A stretch of 64,000 bases of DNA from Lolium rigidum (lineage: Eukaryota > Streptophyta > Magnoliopsida > Poales > Poaceae), in assembly GCF_022539505.1 (NCBI RefSeq), contig NC_061512.1, forward strand, positions 251,736,510 through 251,800,509, read 5' to 3'. Below are positions 33,121 to 44,797 of this stretch, piece by piece. Both the position numbers and the translations under genes were made by a program. Under the pieces are notes generated by a model, which was not told the origin of the DNA, did no database searches, and saw only the letters and a program-made list of their open reading frames with translations. The number at the start of each line of letters is the position of its first letter. Positions within the stretch are counted from its first letter, which is position 1.

Positions 33121-34683
33121 CGCACCGCTAAACATCAGTGTTTATTTTCACAAATCCTGCCTCCGGCGGCCTCTAAGCTTTCCCTACCCGGGCGAGATCA
33201 AAAGTGGTCTCTATCATTCATCGGACTGAGCTTGTAACTGTCCTCCCGGTCTCACCCGGTCGATAATGTCATATTGCCATCACACTCATCTCTTTTTCAA
33301 AGCTATCCTGGACATGCAATTCCCCTCGGAGGTGGAAAAGATCAAGCGCTAGGATACAAAGCCCCGGCCGGGGCGTGGCGGCTGACGGAATCAAGCGCAT
33401 GCCGTGTGAAGCTTCGTCCTCCCGTTGCAATCTGTGAAGCAGGTGCAGTGCAGTGCAAGGGCAACGGCGTCCGGCTACCTCGGCATCGCTCGCGCGCGTG
33501 CGCGTGATGTGAAGCCGGTTCTTGTCTGCGCATGCGGACGAAGCTTCCGCGCACGAGGAACAGCTTGCCAGCGGGGCGCGCTTGTCGCCTTCGCCGGCGC
33601 TGTCGCTCATGTCTTACCGTCCCACCTGCTCCTGATCACCAAAATCCACAATCTTACCCTCAAAAAACTTGAATAAATCCGCAAACTTTCTCCCTGCCGT
33701 GCTTGTTCGTGTATTTTTTGACAAATCTGATCCCTAAGAGAAACTAATTTCGTGTCTGATCACTTGGCGAAACTATTTCGAAATCTGATCCTTCGGTTCG
33801 GCGGCATCGAGAATGAAGCTGAACTTGTGTAGGGCGCCGAGCTACCAAGGCTGATTCTGTGCTGTTTTTAGGTGGCGCCAACCTGCACAACTTCAACTCC
33901 ATTCACGTTGACGCGGAACGCAGCGGTCAGATTCCGGAATGATTTCATCAAAAGATCAGGCAAGAAATTAGTTTCGTCTAGGGGTTAGATTTATCAAAAT
34001 GAAAAAAATACATTGTTCACAGCAGGCACAGAAGTTCTCTCTGCCTCGCTTGATTTCATATCCGCCGCGAGGCAAAGGCCACTGCCACTCGAAGGAAAAC
34101 AAATGCAAAAGAGGATGCAACAGCACGTTGGCTAATTAATTGGCATCACCCCTGCACGTCAGATAAGTTTAATTTCTGAGATCCCAACGTCCTTGGTGTA
34201 CACCGTACGTAGCCCGTGGCTTCAGATCTAAGGATACTTCCTGCCATCCAGCCTCGCTTCCGGCATATCTTAGTATTCCACATGACACCCTTGTCAATTG
34301 ACTATGCAAGTGCATAGTCCAGGCGTCAGGCGAGATGGATATTTATCTCCTTCTCGCCAGGAACGAGTCAGGAGCTGTAAACAAGTATTAGTACGTACGG
34401 GTTTTGTGATGCAAGTTGAATGGCGCTAATCAATACTCTCCCTCATCCATGGCGACGTAACATCCAAATATCGGCAGTTGTTTATCGCGAGTGATTTGGA
34501 TCGGTCGACTGATGAACCGATGCGCGCGGCCCTTGCTGCATTTCGGCCGTTTATTGGTTCCGTCTAGAAATGTTGAGCAGAAACGGTCTATATATATAGG
34601 TCTAAATTAGCCTTCCAGTTGATTTCAGTGACGAGCGCTTGTATGAGATCATGTTGCGCGGTCTACCACTAAAACATAATCGA
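33121..34683. other. Intergenic, nothing recognised
   Basis: 1.5 kb without a supported feature. 33,350-33,620 is GC-rich with overlapping short open frames on both strands that show no family resemblance. Confidence 0.3.
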
Positions 34684-34718
34684 ACTCCCTCCGGCCCATA
34701 CTCGTCGCTAAAGTAAGT
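34684..34718. repeat. Truncated Stowaway end
   Basis: CTCCCTCCGGCCCATACTCG followed by TCGCTAAAGTAAG is a left Stowaway terminus. It is cut off by the LINE remnant that begins at 34,719; no convincing right end was found. Confidence 0.5.
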
Positions 34719-35160
34719 TTTTTTCCGATAAAGAGCATATATTAATATCGCGGAGATACCAATTACACCTAGCCTCTACAACAACATCATACTCTAATGG
34801 CATAAAGGATGCACATAGCTAGAAAAAAGAGAAGAATTACAAAAAAAAAGTCCCGCTACAGAGGTCGAAAACTTGAAACAGCAACACTGATACCACCAAG
34901 ACAACACCAGATGACCAGCTTCTCCATAAGCGACGCCTCCAAGAAGGAAACAGTGCATAAACGCTGTCGTCGCCCGATCATAGATCTTAGGCTTTCACCC
35001 TGAAGAAAGTCTTCACTCTCAAAACAATGCATTCGACAAGAACATTGTCAGACACAACCAATTAAGGTCAGACATTGGCTTTTCACCCTGAAAGATAGAG
35101 CTCTGAACTCCGCTTGTGCAGCCGCCCCCACATACAAGTCGTTGTTTGAAGTCACGAAGC
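34719..35160 (-). repeat. LINE-like 3' end remnant (copy 2)
   Basis: Homologous in order and orientation to 142-590. It starts with a T run and GATAAAGAGCATATATTAAT and carries the same AAAGTCCCGCTACAG, GCCTCCAAGAAGGAAAC and CACCCTGAAAGATAGAG blocks. No frame remains. Confidence 0.6.
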
Positions 35161-35884
35161 ACCAAGCCACTTTCACCTTACCACCAAGATCCGACCACCA
35201 TTGCTCTTCCACCGATAAAACGAGCTAGTGAACATATAGTGTACATACTAAAACATGTATAGAATTCTAGGTAAATATGAATCAGCGAAGAAATATGGAT
35301 CGGTGGGATTGGGTTCATATGAATCCAATTCTACATGCATGCACTATGTTGATACTGTAATTTATAAGAGACCCTTGGACTAATTTACGGGAGTATCATG
35401 CCCACGATTAGATCCACGTAAGAACAGACAGATCGTTAACCTCGCAAACACTATCCTTGATCGAATTGTTAACACAAGCCACGAGACGTTGCACGTTGGT
35501 ATTTCCGGAAACCGATGGAGGAAACCTTTTGCTTCGAGTGAAAAGAACCTCGATGGTGGCCGCAGGGAATACTTGATGCTTTTATTTTGCTGCCGGACCA
35601 CTAGGCCCCGGGTGATGGAAGAGGATAAGGTGAGGGCCGGCTTGCTTATGTTTATTAATCATTAATCAAACTACCGGTACTAGTAAGGTTTGGTTTCAGA
35701 ATCATGTGGTTAGACAGCTGAGAAGCCAATCAGTGTCTTGTTCACCACCCAGTACAGTACGACTACACAAAAAGAGATTTTTTTACAAGTGAGAATTAAA
35801 CTACTTTTTGCATGCCTCAAAAAGGACAAAGAAGAGGAAAGTATTTTAAGTCAAAGTATAAGTGCATGACGCATATCTTAAAAT
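35161..35884. other. Intergenic, nothing recognised
   Basis: No supported gene or element ends. Confidence 0.3.
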
Positions 35885-37280
35885 GCATCTCCACCCAAGC
35901 CCCGGGATGCCCCCCTAAAAGGTCTATTGGTGGGACGCCCCGACCCATAGGGGCCAATCTGGGGGCGTCGGCCCATGTAGGAAACAGACAGGCGGGCATC
36001 ACACCTTAGCAAGCCATACTCACCCCTTGTCCCTCTTCTCACCATGCTCACATCCCTATTCCATTCCTTTGCACCGACACTTCTGAGTCGTTGACTGGTC
36101 GCCGGTGTTGCCCTCCCGCTTCAGCTGCCACTCGCGCCCTCGTTCGGAAGCAGTCGCAACTTCTGCCCGGTCGTTCACAGCTCGGATAAGTCCATTCCGT
36201 CGTCTCCGCATTTTCGATGCCGCCTTCACAAATGCCAAGCAGGAACGATCTCGAGACGTCCAACGATTTCTAGCTGGGCGATGTAAGTTTCCTTCGCTGA
36301 TGTAGTGTAGGATTTTTATGTGGGTTTACGAGCTTAAGTGGACCCATTTTGACCAATTTGTAGTGTGTGAAGGTGGACAATGATGCCAAGTGTTGCCGCA
36401 TCCAGGACTGCCTCCCAGAGAAAGTTGTTGCTTTCGAAGGGATGAACACATGACAACGGTTCTAGCCGTGTGCACAAGACAATGTGAGTGGTAGTATGTT
36501 TTCTAAATTCTAGTCGATATATGATCATAGGGCAATATGCATTTATAGTGTTATTTGTAAGATGTCATAACCTGTGGCTTTGTTGGGTTGGTCCTGAGTG
36601 GCATGCACGACTGCAACCTACATTATCTACTACGTGGGATATGTATGAAAATACCAACAATACCAGAATTCAAGAGAAGATACAAAATGCCCAGTTGTTA
36701 TTAAGTTGGATAATAAATACACCAACTTATTAGGAGATGTGAAGCAATGGATAGATACCACTGATAATTGTGTGTTGGAGCGGAACATGGCAAAGTTGAA
36801 ACAGAGCCACGATGAGCAAGCTGCGATTGACTTTGCAAACATGGACAAGGAGAGCAAAATGTTCATACAAGAGAAGAAGAATGAGGGTGGAGAAAAAGAG
36901 ATGAATGATAAGAAGAGGCTAGAATACATGTTGTATGATCTTCCGAAAGTCAATGATCAATACAAGAAAAGATAAAGAAGATCATGCAAATTTGTGATGA
37001 ATGATGTTATCAGTTGTAGCACAAAAGCCTAGCATTTGTCATGTTCTAGTTGTAGTAACTATTTAAATTGTTGATTGGTACCTGTTACTATCATGGGGCC
37101 AATACCCTTGCATTTCTCATTTCAAATTTACATAATATTTTTTAAAAAATAGGCAAATATAACTATTTGGGACGGCCAAGTTGGGAGCGCCATTAAGTGC
37201 GGCAGCGTATGCCGACACCCCCAAAATGGCATGTTCGGTGCTATTGTTAGATGTAGTTTAGGGGGAGTCGGTGAAGATGC
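35885..37280. mobile_element. Harbinger-like TIR element, non-autonomous
   Basis: The left end reads GCATCTCCACCCAAGCCCC. The right end, inverted, reads GCATCTTCACCGACTCCCCC. GGGGGCGTCGG near the left is matched by GGGGGAGTCGG near the right. A clear target duplication could not be fixed. The interior carries one small ORF (36,706-36,975). Confidence 0.55.
36706..36975 (+). CDS. Small Lys/Glu-rich ORF inside the Harbinger-like element
   Basis: 89 codons, highly charged and probably helical: KQWIDTTDNC, then MAKLKQSHDEQAAI, NMDKESKMFIQEKKNE, ending in a Lys/Arg tail. It resembles the C-terminal charged region of Harbinger ORF1-type (Myb/SANT-like, NAM-associated) proteins. The DNA-binding part is missing. 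It is probably an exon remnant rather than a working gene. Confidence 0.35.
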   Translation: MDNKYTNLLGDVKQWIDTTDNCVLERNMAKLKQSHDEQAAIDFANMDKESKMFIQEKKNEGGEKEMNDKKRLEYMLYDLPKVNDQYKKR

Positions 37281-39428
37281 TCCTATGACCAGATTGGCCT
37301 TTGGATGGATTGGATATGTGCATATAATTGACTAACAACTGATGTGAGAGGCTCGACATGGAGTTTTTGTGTTGCGAAGACGGTGTCATTGAGCGGCGTT
37401 TGGGTCGGGTAAGGTTTTTGGCGGTTACTCCGGCATGTCCATTGGGTCTCCATGCGACGCTCCTCGGGATAAACTTTGTTCTCCAACCTAGTCTCTCTTC
37501 AAATTTGAAGCTTCCTAGTCATCCACCTGCGTGGTTGACTGTTTGGCATAGGGCGATGTGGATTTTGTATGATGTCTTGAGGGTTGGTTAACAGTCATAA
37601 TCAGATAAAGTTGGAGTTCGCTAGACTGAGAAGGATGTGTAATGATGAAATTGCGCTACCTCGACGATACTCTACATGTCATCAGTTTTGTGAAGAGTTT
37701 ATGTTGGTAACCAGGCTTGTCGGTGATGCCTTGTGCTTTGTCATGTTGCATGATGTCATCCATGTTCTCATCATGATGTGGTCGTCCAAACAATATAGTT
37801 GAATTGGATGACGCAACACCATGTCATTTGTTCGGATGTCAGTCTAATATTCGCTCCATATCTTCACGATAATATAGACATTCAAATTTATGTACAACCA
37901 AAATTATTTCGCATTTATTCACTTTTTATTTTCGTGTGACTGGTGCCCTTACATAAGGTCTAGGGTAACAAATTGCAACCCTTTTTGTGATACTATTTAT
38001 TAGTCTTATCCACATCTCATCTGTCTCACGTCAAGGATAAAGATGCATGTTCCATTGTGTTTAGGAGGTTGTACGGCTAGACAAACAAGATGCTTGGATC
38101 GTTAAGCTCATGATTATTATGATTCAGATCATTAAACTTATTAAATATAATGAGCTAATATTTAGCTCATTATGTGCCCGCAAGCGCTCGTGAGCTACTC
38201 GTTAAAATTATTAAGAAAATATTAGCTAACAGGTGAAGTAGTACATGTATGTCTTAGTGGTATATCCAAGTAACAACATGGTACATGCTCACATGTATTA
38301 TCCAAACACACTATCGGGCATTAAGAGTCAGCTAAGGATAGCTATCATAGTATTTGGCTAGCAAAGTTATGCATAGGCAGCACATCGTGCATACATGCTG
38401 GGATGTGCCTTTGCTATTTGGGCAGTTTGGTCGTTTCAAGTTTGTTAGTTAGATGAGCTCCTCTCCTTTAAAAAAAATAGTTAGATGAGGTCATAATTAA
38501 CGAGCTGCTCGCGAGGCTATAATCACGATTTGGCTTTGTTCGTTACTACAACAAGCCGAGCTAAACGGGATCAAGTAGGCGAGCGCTCATCAGGCTCGCC
38601 GACTTAAAGATTTATGTCCAGCCCTAGTTATATCCATGAGGAGACCCATAGATACGTGCATATCGTGCCGCGTTGGAGTCATCGAACCATGGTCTTTAAC
38701 AGGGATATACATCCCCCTCGATGGAACATATAATGAAAATGCAACCCAAACACAAATGAAGCAAATGCTAAATAAATTCAAAACGACATATGAAATAAAA
38801 TCTTACATGTGCATGATGTATGCATGTGCATGCCAAGTTTGGAACTTAAATACAAAACGTGTGTACCTTGTGTAAAAATGACAATGTGACTTTGAAGCAC
38901 CGCAAAATTTGTTGTGAAAGTTCCATTCTCTCCTTTTTATTAAGGCCACATACAACCGTGTCGTTTTCTCCAAAATTTGCACCGATAACTTTGAACGCAA
39001 TATGCGCTAGTATGATTTTTTTTCTTAACGGAAACTTACAAATACTCTTTTGCACGTTTCCAAAGTCAGGACCATGTGTACCCGGAGACCACTCACGTAT
39101 TATTGCTCATTGTGGTGCATTCAGTGTAGTGAGTGTTGATCGCCTGCGTGAATGAAACAACAAAGGCTTTCCAAAAAAGTATTATTGTCCAGGATCGGAG
39201 TCAAGACTGAGCGGAGTCTTGAAAACTAAAAGAGGCCGGCACGGCTTGTCAATCCTTCTAGATGCCATCGTCTGGACAAGAGGAAAGAGGTTGAGCTGGA
39301 GCACATCATAATCACAGATGAGTACGTGATGCCGAGAGAAAGGGTGCACGTGGGAACGCATTTCGCGGGGAAAACAAATTCGATCCAGCTCCATCGTGCT
39401 GGGGGGCCACTTCCCAGTGCCATGTCTC
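37281..39428. other. Intergenic, nothing firmly recognised
   Basis: 38,060-38,640 is AT-rich and contains GAGCT/AGCTC-rich stretches that look like an old repeat, but I could not pair its ends. No gene supported. Confidence 0.3.
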
Positions 39429-39431
39429 TGA

Positions 39432-41429
39432 GAGCATCCCCACTCGTTGGCGCTCCCCACGTCCAAATCCGGCGAAATTTTCGTCCGGATTGGAGGAAGA
39501 TTTGGCGTGGGGAGTAGTAGTTTCCCAGCCGCGTGCCCAGGCGAAGTCGACGATGCGAATTTTAAAAACGGAAACTTGACAAACTACGGCTAAATTCGGG
39601 TGAATATAGACTAAATTTAATGATATTTAGACTAAAACGGGAGGAGTTCATACATAGAGGCCGAATTCGACTATATTTCGAATTCGGCTAGGGGATGCAA
39701 ACGCTAATTTTAAAACACGGCGCTCTACATGCCGAAATGGCGGTAGAACACCGTGTAGTCGCCGTCGCCGTCGTCGTCGGAGCCGTCGTCGTTGGCCTTC
39801 GGCTGCGCGGCCCGGCCGCTCGCTGCCCCGGCCGGCGTCTCCCCACCCGGGGATGGCTTGTACCGTCGTCGTCGGAGGACTCGAGGTCGACGACGGGGAC
39901 AGCGACGCCGGATGGAGGTGTCGCAGGACGGCGGTACCGCGCGAAGTCGTCGTTGGCGGTTGGAGTGGCGCGGGCGGCGAGTTGGCGTGCGGCGGCCGGG
40001 TCCAGCAGCCGCCGCTGCTGCTCCTCCTCTGGCGCTCCCGGTCGCGCTCGGCCCGATCCGATGCGGCGTCGTCCGCGCGCTTCTCCTCCTCCATGTCGTG
40101 CGGCGGCACCGGCGATCGCCTCCGCCATCGCGGCGTCCTCCGCGCGCTTCGCCTCCTCCTCGGCGAGGCGGCTTGCGGCGGCGGCCTCTTTCTTCGTCTT
40201 CTTCTTCCGGCCGTTCGCGGCGCGGAAGGCTGTTCTCGGATGACGAGGGCGCCGCTGCCGCGCCCTGCGGTCGCCGGCGGAGACGCCGGCTCCTTCTTGA
40301 CGCGCACCGGCGTCGAAGGCGGCGTCGCCTCCTCCCTCTTCACCGGCGCCAAGGATGACCTCGGCGCCGATCCGGAAGACGACGAGCTGGCAACCATGCG
40401 CCGTGGCTGCCAGACGTTTCCCCGACGGCGGCTCGCCGATGCCCTCGATGCCGATGGAGGGGGCATCGTGAGCACCGGGAAGTTGCCGCCCTCGATGTGC
40501 TCGAGGACGGCCTCGAGTGTCCGGCCCGGCGCGCTCCACCACCGTCGGCGGCCCACGGCGTTGTTGCGCGCGAGTGGAGGCGGCGGGCCGTCGTAGGCCG
40601 CCGGCTCCCGCTCCCACCGCCGGAGGAAGTAGGAGTTCCACCGCGTGTAGTTGTCGGGGTGGTGGCGCGGGTCGGCGCGCTCCTCGTCGGTCATCGTCAT
40701 CCTCGCCTCCTCGATGGCGACGTCGAGGGCATGGCCCGCGGCGGCGGCGGGATCGAACGCCGCCGCGACGCTAGCCGCCGGCCGCCTCCGGGAGGCCTCG
40801 TGTCCGGCGGGCAGGGTACCCCGCCTGGTGGAGGAGGTGCCCCTCCCACGTGTGCGGCGACCGGCGGGGAAGCCGTTGTTGGCTGCGCCGTCGTCGCCGT
40901 AGAACGCCATCTTGGGAGTAGAGGGAGAGTGGAGGGAGAGTGGAGCACGGGGTACGCCTCGCGGTGATCGGACCGGCGTATATAGGCGGGGCTGGCGCGG
41001 GGATTAAATGCCGCGTGGATTGCGACGCGTCCGCGGCGAGCTGACCGGCGGCAGCCTTTAGTGCGCGCGGAAGACGATGCGTGCGCGGAAGACGACGACA
41101 TTAACTCGCCGCGTGGCCGGCGAATGCGGACCGGCGGCGAGGCTTTACAGCGCGGAAGACGATGCGATGAGGACGACGATCGGCTTCTCTCGCCGACAAG
41201 TTGGGGCCACCGAGACGCGCGGGAAGTTTCCTCGCCGTTTCGCGCGCTTCGTTTCGTCCGGAGTCCCCGAGCGTTCCGGGGGCCGGGGATGTCGTGGGAT
41301 CGCCGGATGGATTTAGGCCCAAATCCGGACGAAAACGAGGAACCGGGGGCGCGACTGGGCCGAATTTCGCCGTCCGGATGGAAAAAACGCTCGCCGGGGG
41401 CCTGTTCGGGGGGACGAGTGGAGATGCTC
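39432..41429. mobile_element. Harbinger-like TIR element, 2.0 kb
   Basis: The left end reads GAGCATCCCCACTCGTTGG. The right end, inverted, reads GAGCATCTCCACTCGTCCC. It is flanked by TGA on both sides (39,429-39,431 and 41,430-41,432), a 3-bp duplication. Between the ends are CCGGA-rich subterminal blocks and a GC-rich coding region on the minus strand. No transposase was found. Confidence 0.75.
39725..40910 (-). pseudogene. TE-associated protein of cereal TIR elements, frameshifted
   Basis: Starts MAFYGDDGAA, then EEARMTMTDEERADPR, WNSYFLRRWEREPAAYDGPP, GRRRWWSAPGRTL, HIEGGNFPVLTMPPP and VKKEPASPP. After about residue 230 the family resemblance moves to another frame (RKKKTKKEAAAASRLAEEEA, then LLDPAAARQLAA and VVDLESSDDD). 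It moves once more for the acidic end, closing YTVFYRHFGM with a stop at 39,725-39,727. I recall this protein from many wheat and barley repeats; its function is unknown. The frame changes mean this copy is dead, although one frame stays open for 420 codons because the DNA is GC-rich. Confidence 0.65.
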
Positions 41430-41455
41430 TGAACACCACTAATCCCTATCCTGCA

Positions 41456-43099
41456 GAGGGAATAGCACTTGGTGCTAAAGTTGCACAAAACCACAACTTT
41501 GATTTTGTTTTGCACAAAACACCAGTTTTCAATGCAATTCGTTGCAGAGAACACAACAATATGAATTAGGAAGACTAATAGCTAATTAACAAATTGGGAC
41601 CCACCTTCACGAGATAATCTCAATGTGACCCAACTGGTATGCTTGAATTCATCAAGTTAACTACAAATATTTAGCAAGAAAAAATGATTGACAAGACAGC
41701 CACATATTTATCAAGTTTAACCACACATCCATCTTGTACATAACATGTTTGTCAATTTTCCATCCAAAACATGGTACCATCGTAAGAGAAACATGTAAAT
41801 ATTAGAGCATATCTAGCAGAGCCCGTAAAACAGGCCGAAACTGAAAAACTCCAGCGGAAATACGGGTTCGGGCCAAAACTGGGCCAGAACGGAGCCCGAA
41901 CTTGCGGTCTGACCCGTATAACGAGTTCGGCCCCCTGAGAACTACGCGGCCGCCCCATATTAAAAGGGGCCACGGAGGGGAGTTCGGTTTCTAAACCCTA
42001 CTCCCCTCCGCCGCTACCACTTCCGCTGCCGCTGCACCCCCTCCTCTCCGGCGAGCAATTCTGCCGTTGCTAACGCCGCTCCGCCGCTGCCGCCACCACC
42101 CCTCCATCTGCAATGGGCCGCCTAAGAAGCGTAGGTAGGGGAAGGGGTCAAATCGGCGGTGAGAAGCTAGCTCCGCGTCCGCCGGGTGTACAATCGGAGG
42201 ATGAGCACGTGAGGCGGCTGTGCTCCGATGGGTGTGAAAGCGGGCGGCACGGAAGTGGCCGCGCACATTCGCGCGCCGGAAAGCGCGCGAGGAGGCGCCC
42301 CCTGCCGGCTCGTGCAGCCTGCCGCTGCCAGCGCTTCCCCCGCGCGGCAACGGCAACGACGACGACGACGTAGGTGGGCTGCCACTCATCTGCGGGAGCT
42401 CGGCGGAGGTGGCGGCGGTCGACGTGGCCGCGCTCGTGGTCACGTAGGTAGCGTCGGCGCGCAATAAACCCTCCGCCGCAAGAAGTGCCCCGGTGACAAC
42501 CTGGGGCCTAATCTAGTAGATTTAGGTATGAAATTAATGAATGTAGCTCGTTCGGAGCCGTAGGTGCAGCTGGCCGTGGTGCAGCTGCGGGTACTTGTTG
42601 TTGTGGTGCAGGTGCCGACGTCCATGTGGGCGGCGCGCCGCTGCCGCCGCCGTCCCCACCCCCGTCGCCAGCTCGGTTGGAGGCTTGTTCGACTCCAAAC
42701 CCGTCGATGTCCGGGTTCTCGCGGCTCCAAATACTTCATGGTCGGGGGAAACTCTTCGGGCTCCCCCATCCCTGCCGCCGGAGCGCCGCCTCTCCCACCG
42801 CCGGAGCCGCTCACCGGGTCGATGGAGCCCTCGCGCGGGTGGCAGCCCCTATCGAGGGTTTCCTATCGAGCGGAACCGGTCGGTCGGTCGAGTGGAGGTT
42901 TCCTGTTGAGGCTTAGCGTCACTTGGGCTCCTACAGGTGGGCTCCAATTTATTAATTGGTCTATTAGTGCTTCTAATTCATATTGTTGTGTTTTCTGCAA
43001 CGAATTGCGTTGAAAACTGATGTTTTGTGCAAAACAAAATCAAAGTTGTGGTTTTGTGCAACCTTAGCACCAACAAGTGGTGTGAAGTGCTATTCCCTC
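41456..43099. mobile_element. Mutator-like element, 1.6 kb, with 9-bp duplication
   Basis: The ends are inverted copies of about 130 bp: GAGGGAATAGCACTT, GTTGCACAAAACCACAACTT, GATTTTGTTTTGCACAAAAC and CAATGCAATTCGTTGCAG on the left, with their complements on the right (42,957-43,099). The perfect 9-bp duplication TATCCTGCA lies at 41,447-41,455 and 43,100-43,108. The interior (about 41,810-42,910) is GC-rich and may be another nested TIR element (it starts GAGCATATCTAGCAGAGCCC) or captured host DNA. I see no transposase. Confidence 0.88.
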
Positions 43100-43108
43100 T
43101 ATCCTGCA

Positions 43109-44232
43109 TCTCCTGCTCCCAGTTGTACACTTTTTTCTGAGTAAGCTGTACTGCTGGATTAGTAATAGTGGCAAAGTAACCTTTCAATACCGACGCCAGA
43201 ATTAATAAGCTTTTGTGTCAGTTAAACTTAGCCCGTGCAAAGATACCGCGAGGCAGCTAGCTACTGACAGTGTAGCGTATTGTAAGATGAGATTAACAGG
43301 TGCCCGTTGCAGTTCTGTCAGTGAGCCACATGGATCATTAATTGGTGGATGAAGCTTGGCACCATGCGAGGGATCTCACCACGTTCGACCAAGTATGTAC
43401 ATGCATGCGACAGTAAGCAGTACGCGTGGCTTGTAGAAGTAATTGCAGGTGCTAAGGTTTTGTAGAGCTGAAAATAGTGTATTCTTGTTTGGTTGCTCGC
43501 GGATAAGTTTTGTGTACTTGTTGAACAACAAAGACCGTTTCGTTTGGTTGCAGCCTATTTTAGCACTTTTCATTCACCGTGTGGGTGTGGCTGTTTGGTT
43601 GCACACATCACATTCCGTACTTTTACCATCGTTTAAATAGGATGAGATTATCATGCTATTGTATATTACGTCGGATCTTACTTGAATCAGATGCACAAGA
43701 TCTGCCGATCACGATGATCAGGAAGACTGATGAATTCTTTCATCCTGTTGTCATGTACCTCATGTGTTGCTCGTGCTAAAGGCATGGCAAGAACACCCTA
43801 TGACTCTGGTGCTCCTTGTGGTAACAACAATGGTTGTTCCATGCCATGAATAATTATGTCCTGATCATCCAAGAAGCTTTGGTGCTCTACCTCTGCCTCC
43901 TCCATTGTTTCAGTTGTTGTTGGAGTAGGCACTTACTTGCTCTTGGCAGATCTTCCATGTTGACAACATATTATAAACTAAGAGGAGCATGCCTGATCAT
44001 TGCAAAAGCTAGTGGATAACAAGTTCAGCCTACACTACTATGGCGCAATCCTACCACTACAATAAAAGTGGGTGTCATTCTAACATCGCAAGTTCACCAT
44101 CATATTAGGGGTTAGTATATACCACCTCATCATAGTTGCAGTCCATAAGAAATTTTCAAGACCTAGCTAAACTAAAATGTACATCATCAAGTCCACGCAT
44201 GCCTCCCTACCCTCACGACCACAAGGGTAGTA
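43109..44232. other. Intergenic, nothing recognised
   Basis: No supported gene or element ends. Confidence 0.3.
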
Positions 44233-44515
44233 CTACATGTTGACGTAGGACTTGCCAAGATAAGACCTGAGCTAGAGGATATGGTGTGGAGGATTCATGC
44301 CAACGAAGCTCCTACTCTGGGCCTTGTGGTCGACAAGGTGACTCAGCGCAGCCATGAGAGACTCCTCGGTGAAGCCAACTGTGTCCATCATTGAGGTGTA
44401 GTACATGGTCCTGTTGTCCCGGATGGCATGTGCGACGTCCTTGACAGCGACAGTCATGTTGGTGAACTCCGCAAGCTCATCGTCGGTGAAGGCACCCTCT
44501 TCCTCTTACTCGTGT
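44233..44515 (-). pseudogene. C-terminal piece of Myb/SANT-like transposon protein
   Basis: The minus strand reads FTDDELAEFTNMTVAVKDVA, AIRDNRTMYY, GFTEESLMAALSHLVDHKAQ and FVGMNPPHHIL, then a TAG, and LRSYLGKSYV. I recall the family as ending with WLRT-type sequence at the stop, so a Trp codon has probably become TAG (44,272-44,274). These proteins are common in cereal TIR elements (Harbinger ORF1-like). The N-terminal Myb/SANT domain is missing. Confidence 0.55.
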
Positions 44516-44797
44516 GCACCTTCTCAAGGGCATCGGTAGGCTTCCCACGGGGGGAGTAGGATCACCGTGTCATAATCCTGCATGTCAGCACCCTCAGATG
44601 GCGGGGCGCCTAGAGGCGTGCACTAGGGCCTCACTTGAGCCCATGGTGTACTTGCAGGTGGCGAGGACGAATGCAAATATTGTTTGCATCTCATTCTAGT
44701 TGATAATAGGAATGTTCAGGAACTCATCGTCCTTGGGGTGATCCTACCATTGGAACAGAGTATGTTATTTGTGAAGGTTAGCGATGATGGAAGTTAG

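Noticed and set aside
39853..40596. Long plus-strand open frame (247 codons) and others opposite 39,725-40,910
   Set aside because: The DNA is very GC-rich, which keeps all frames open. Family motifs occur only on the minus strand, and the plus frames have low-complexity composition.
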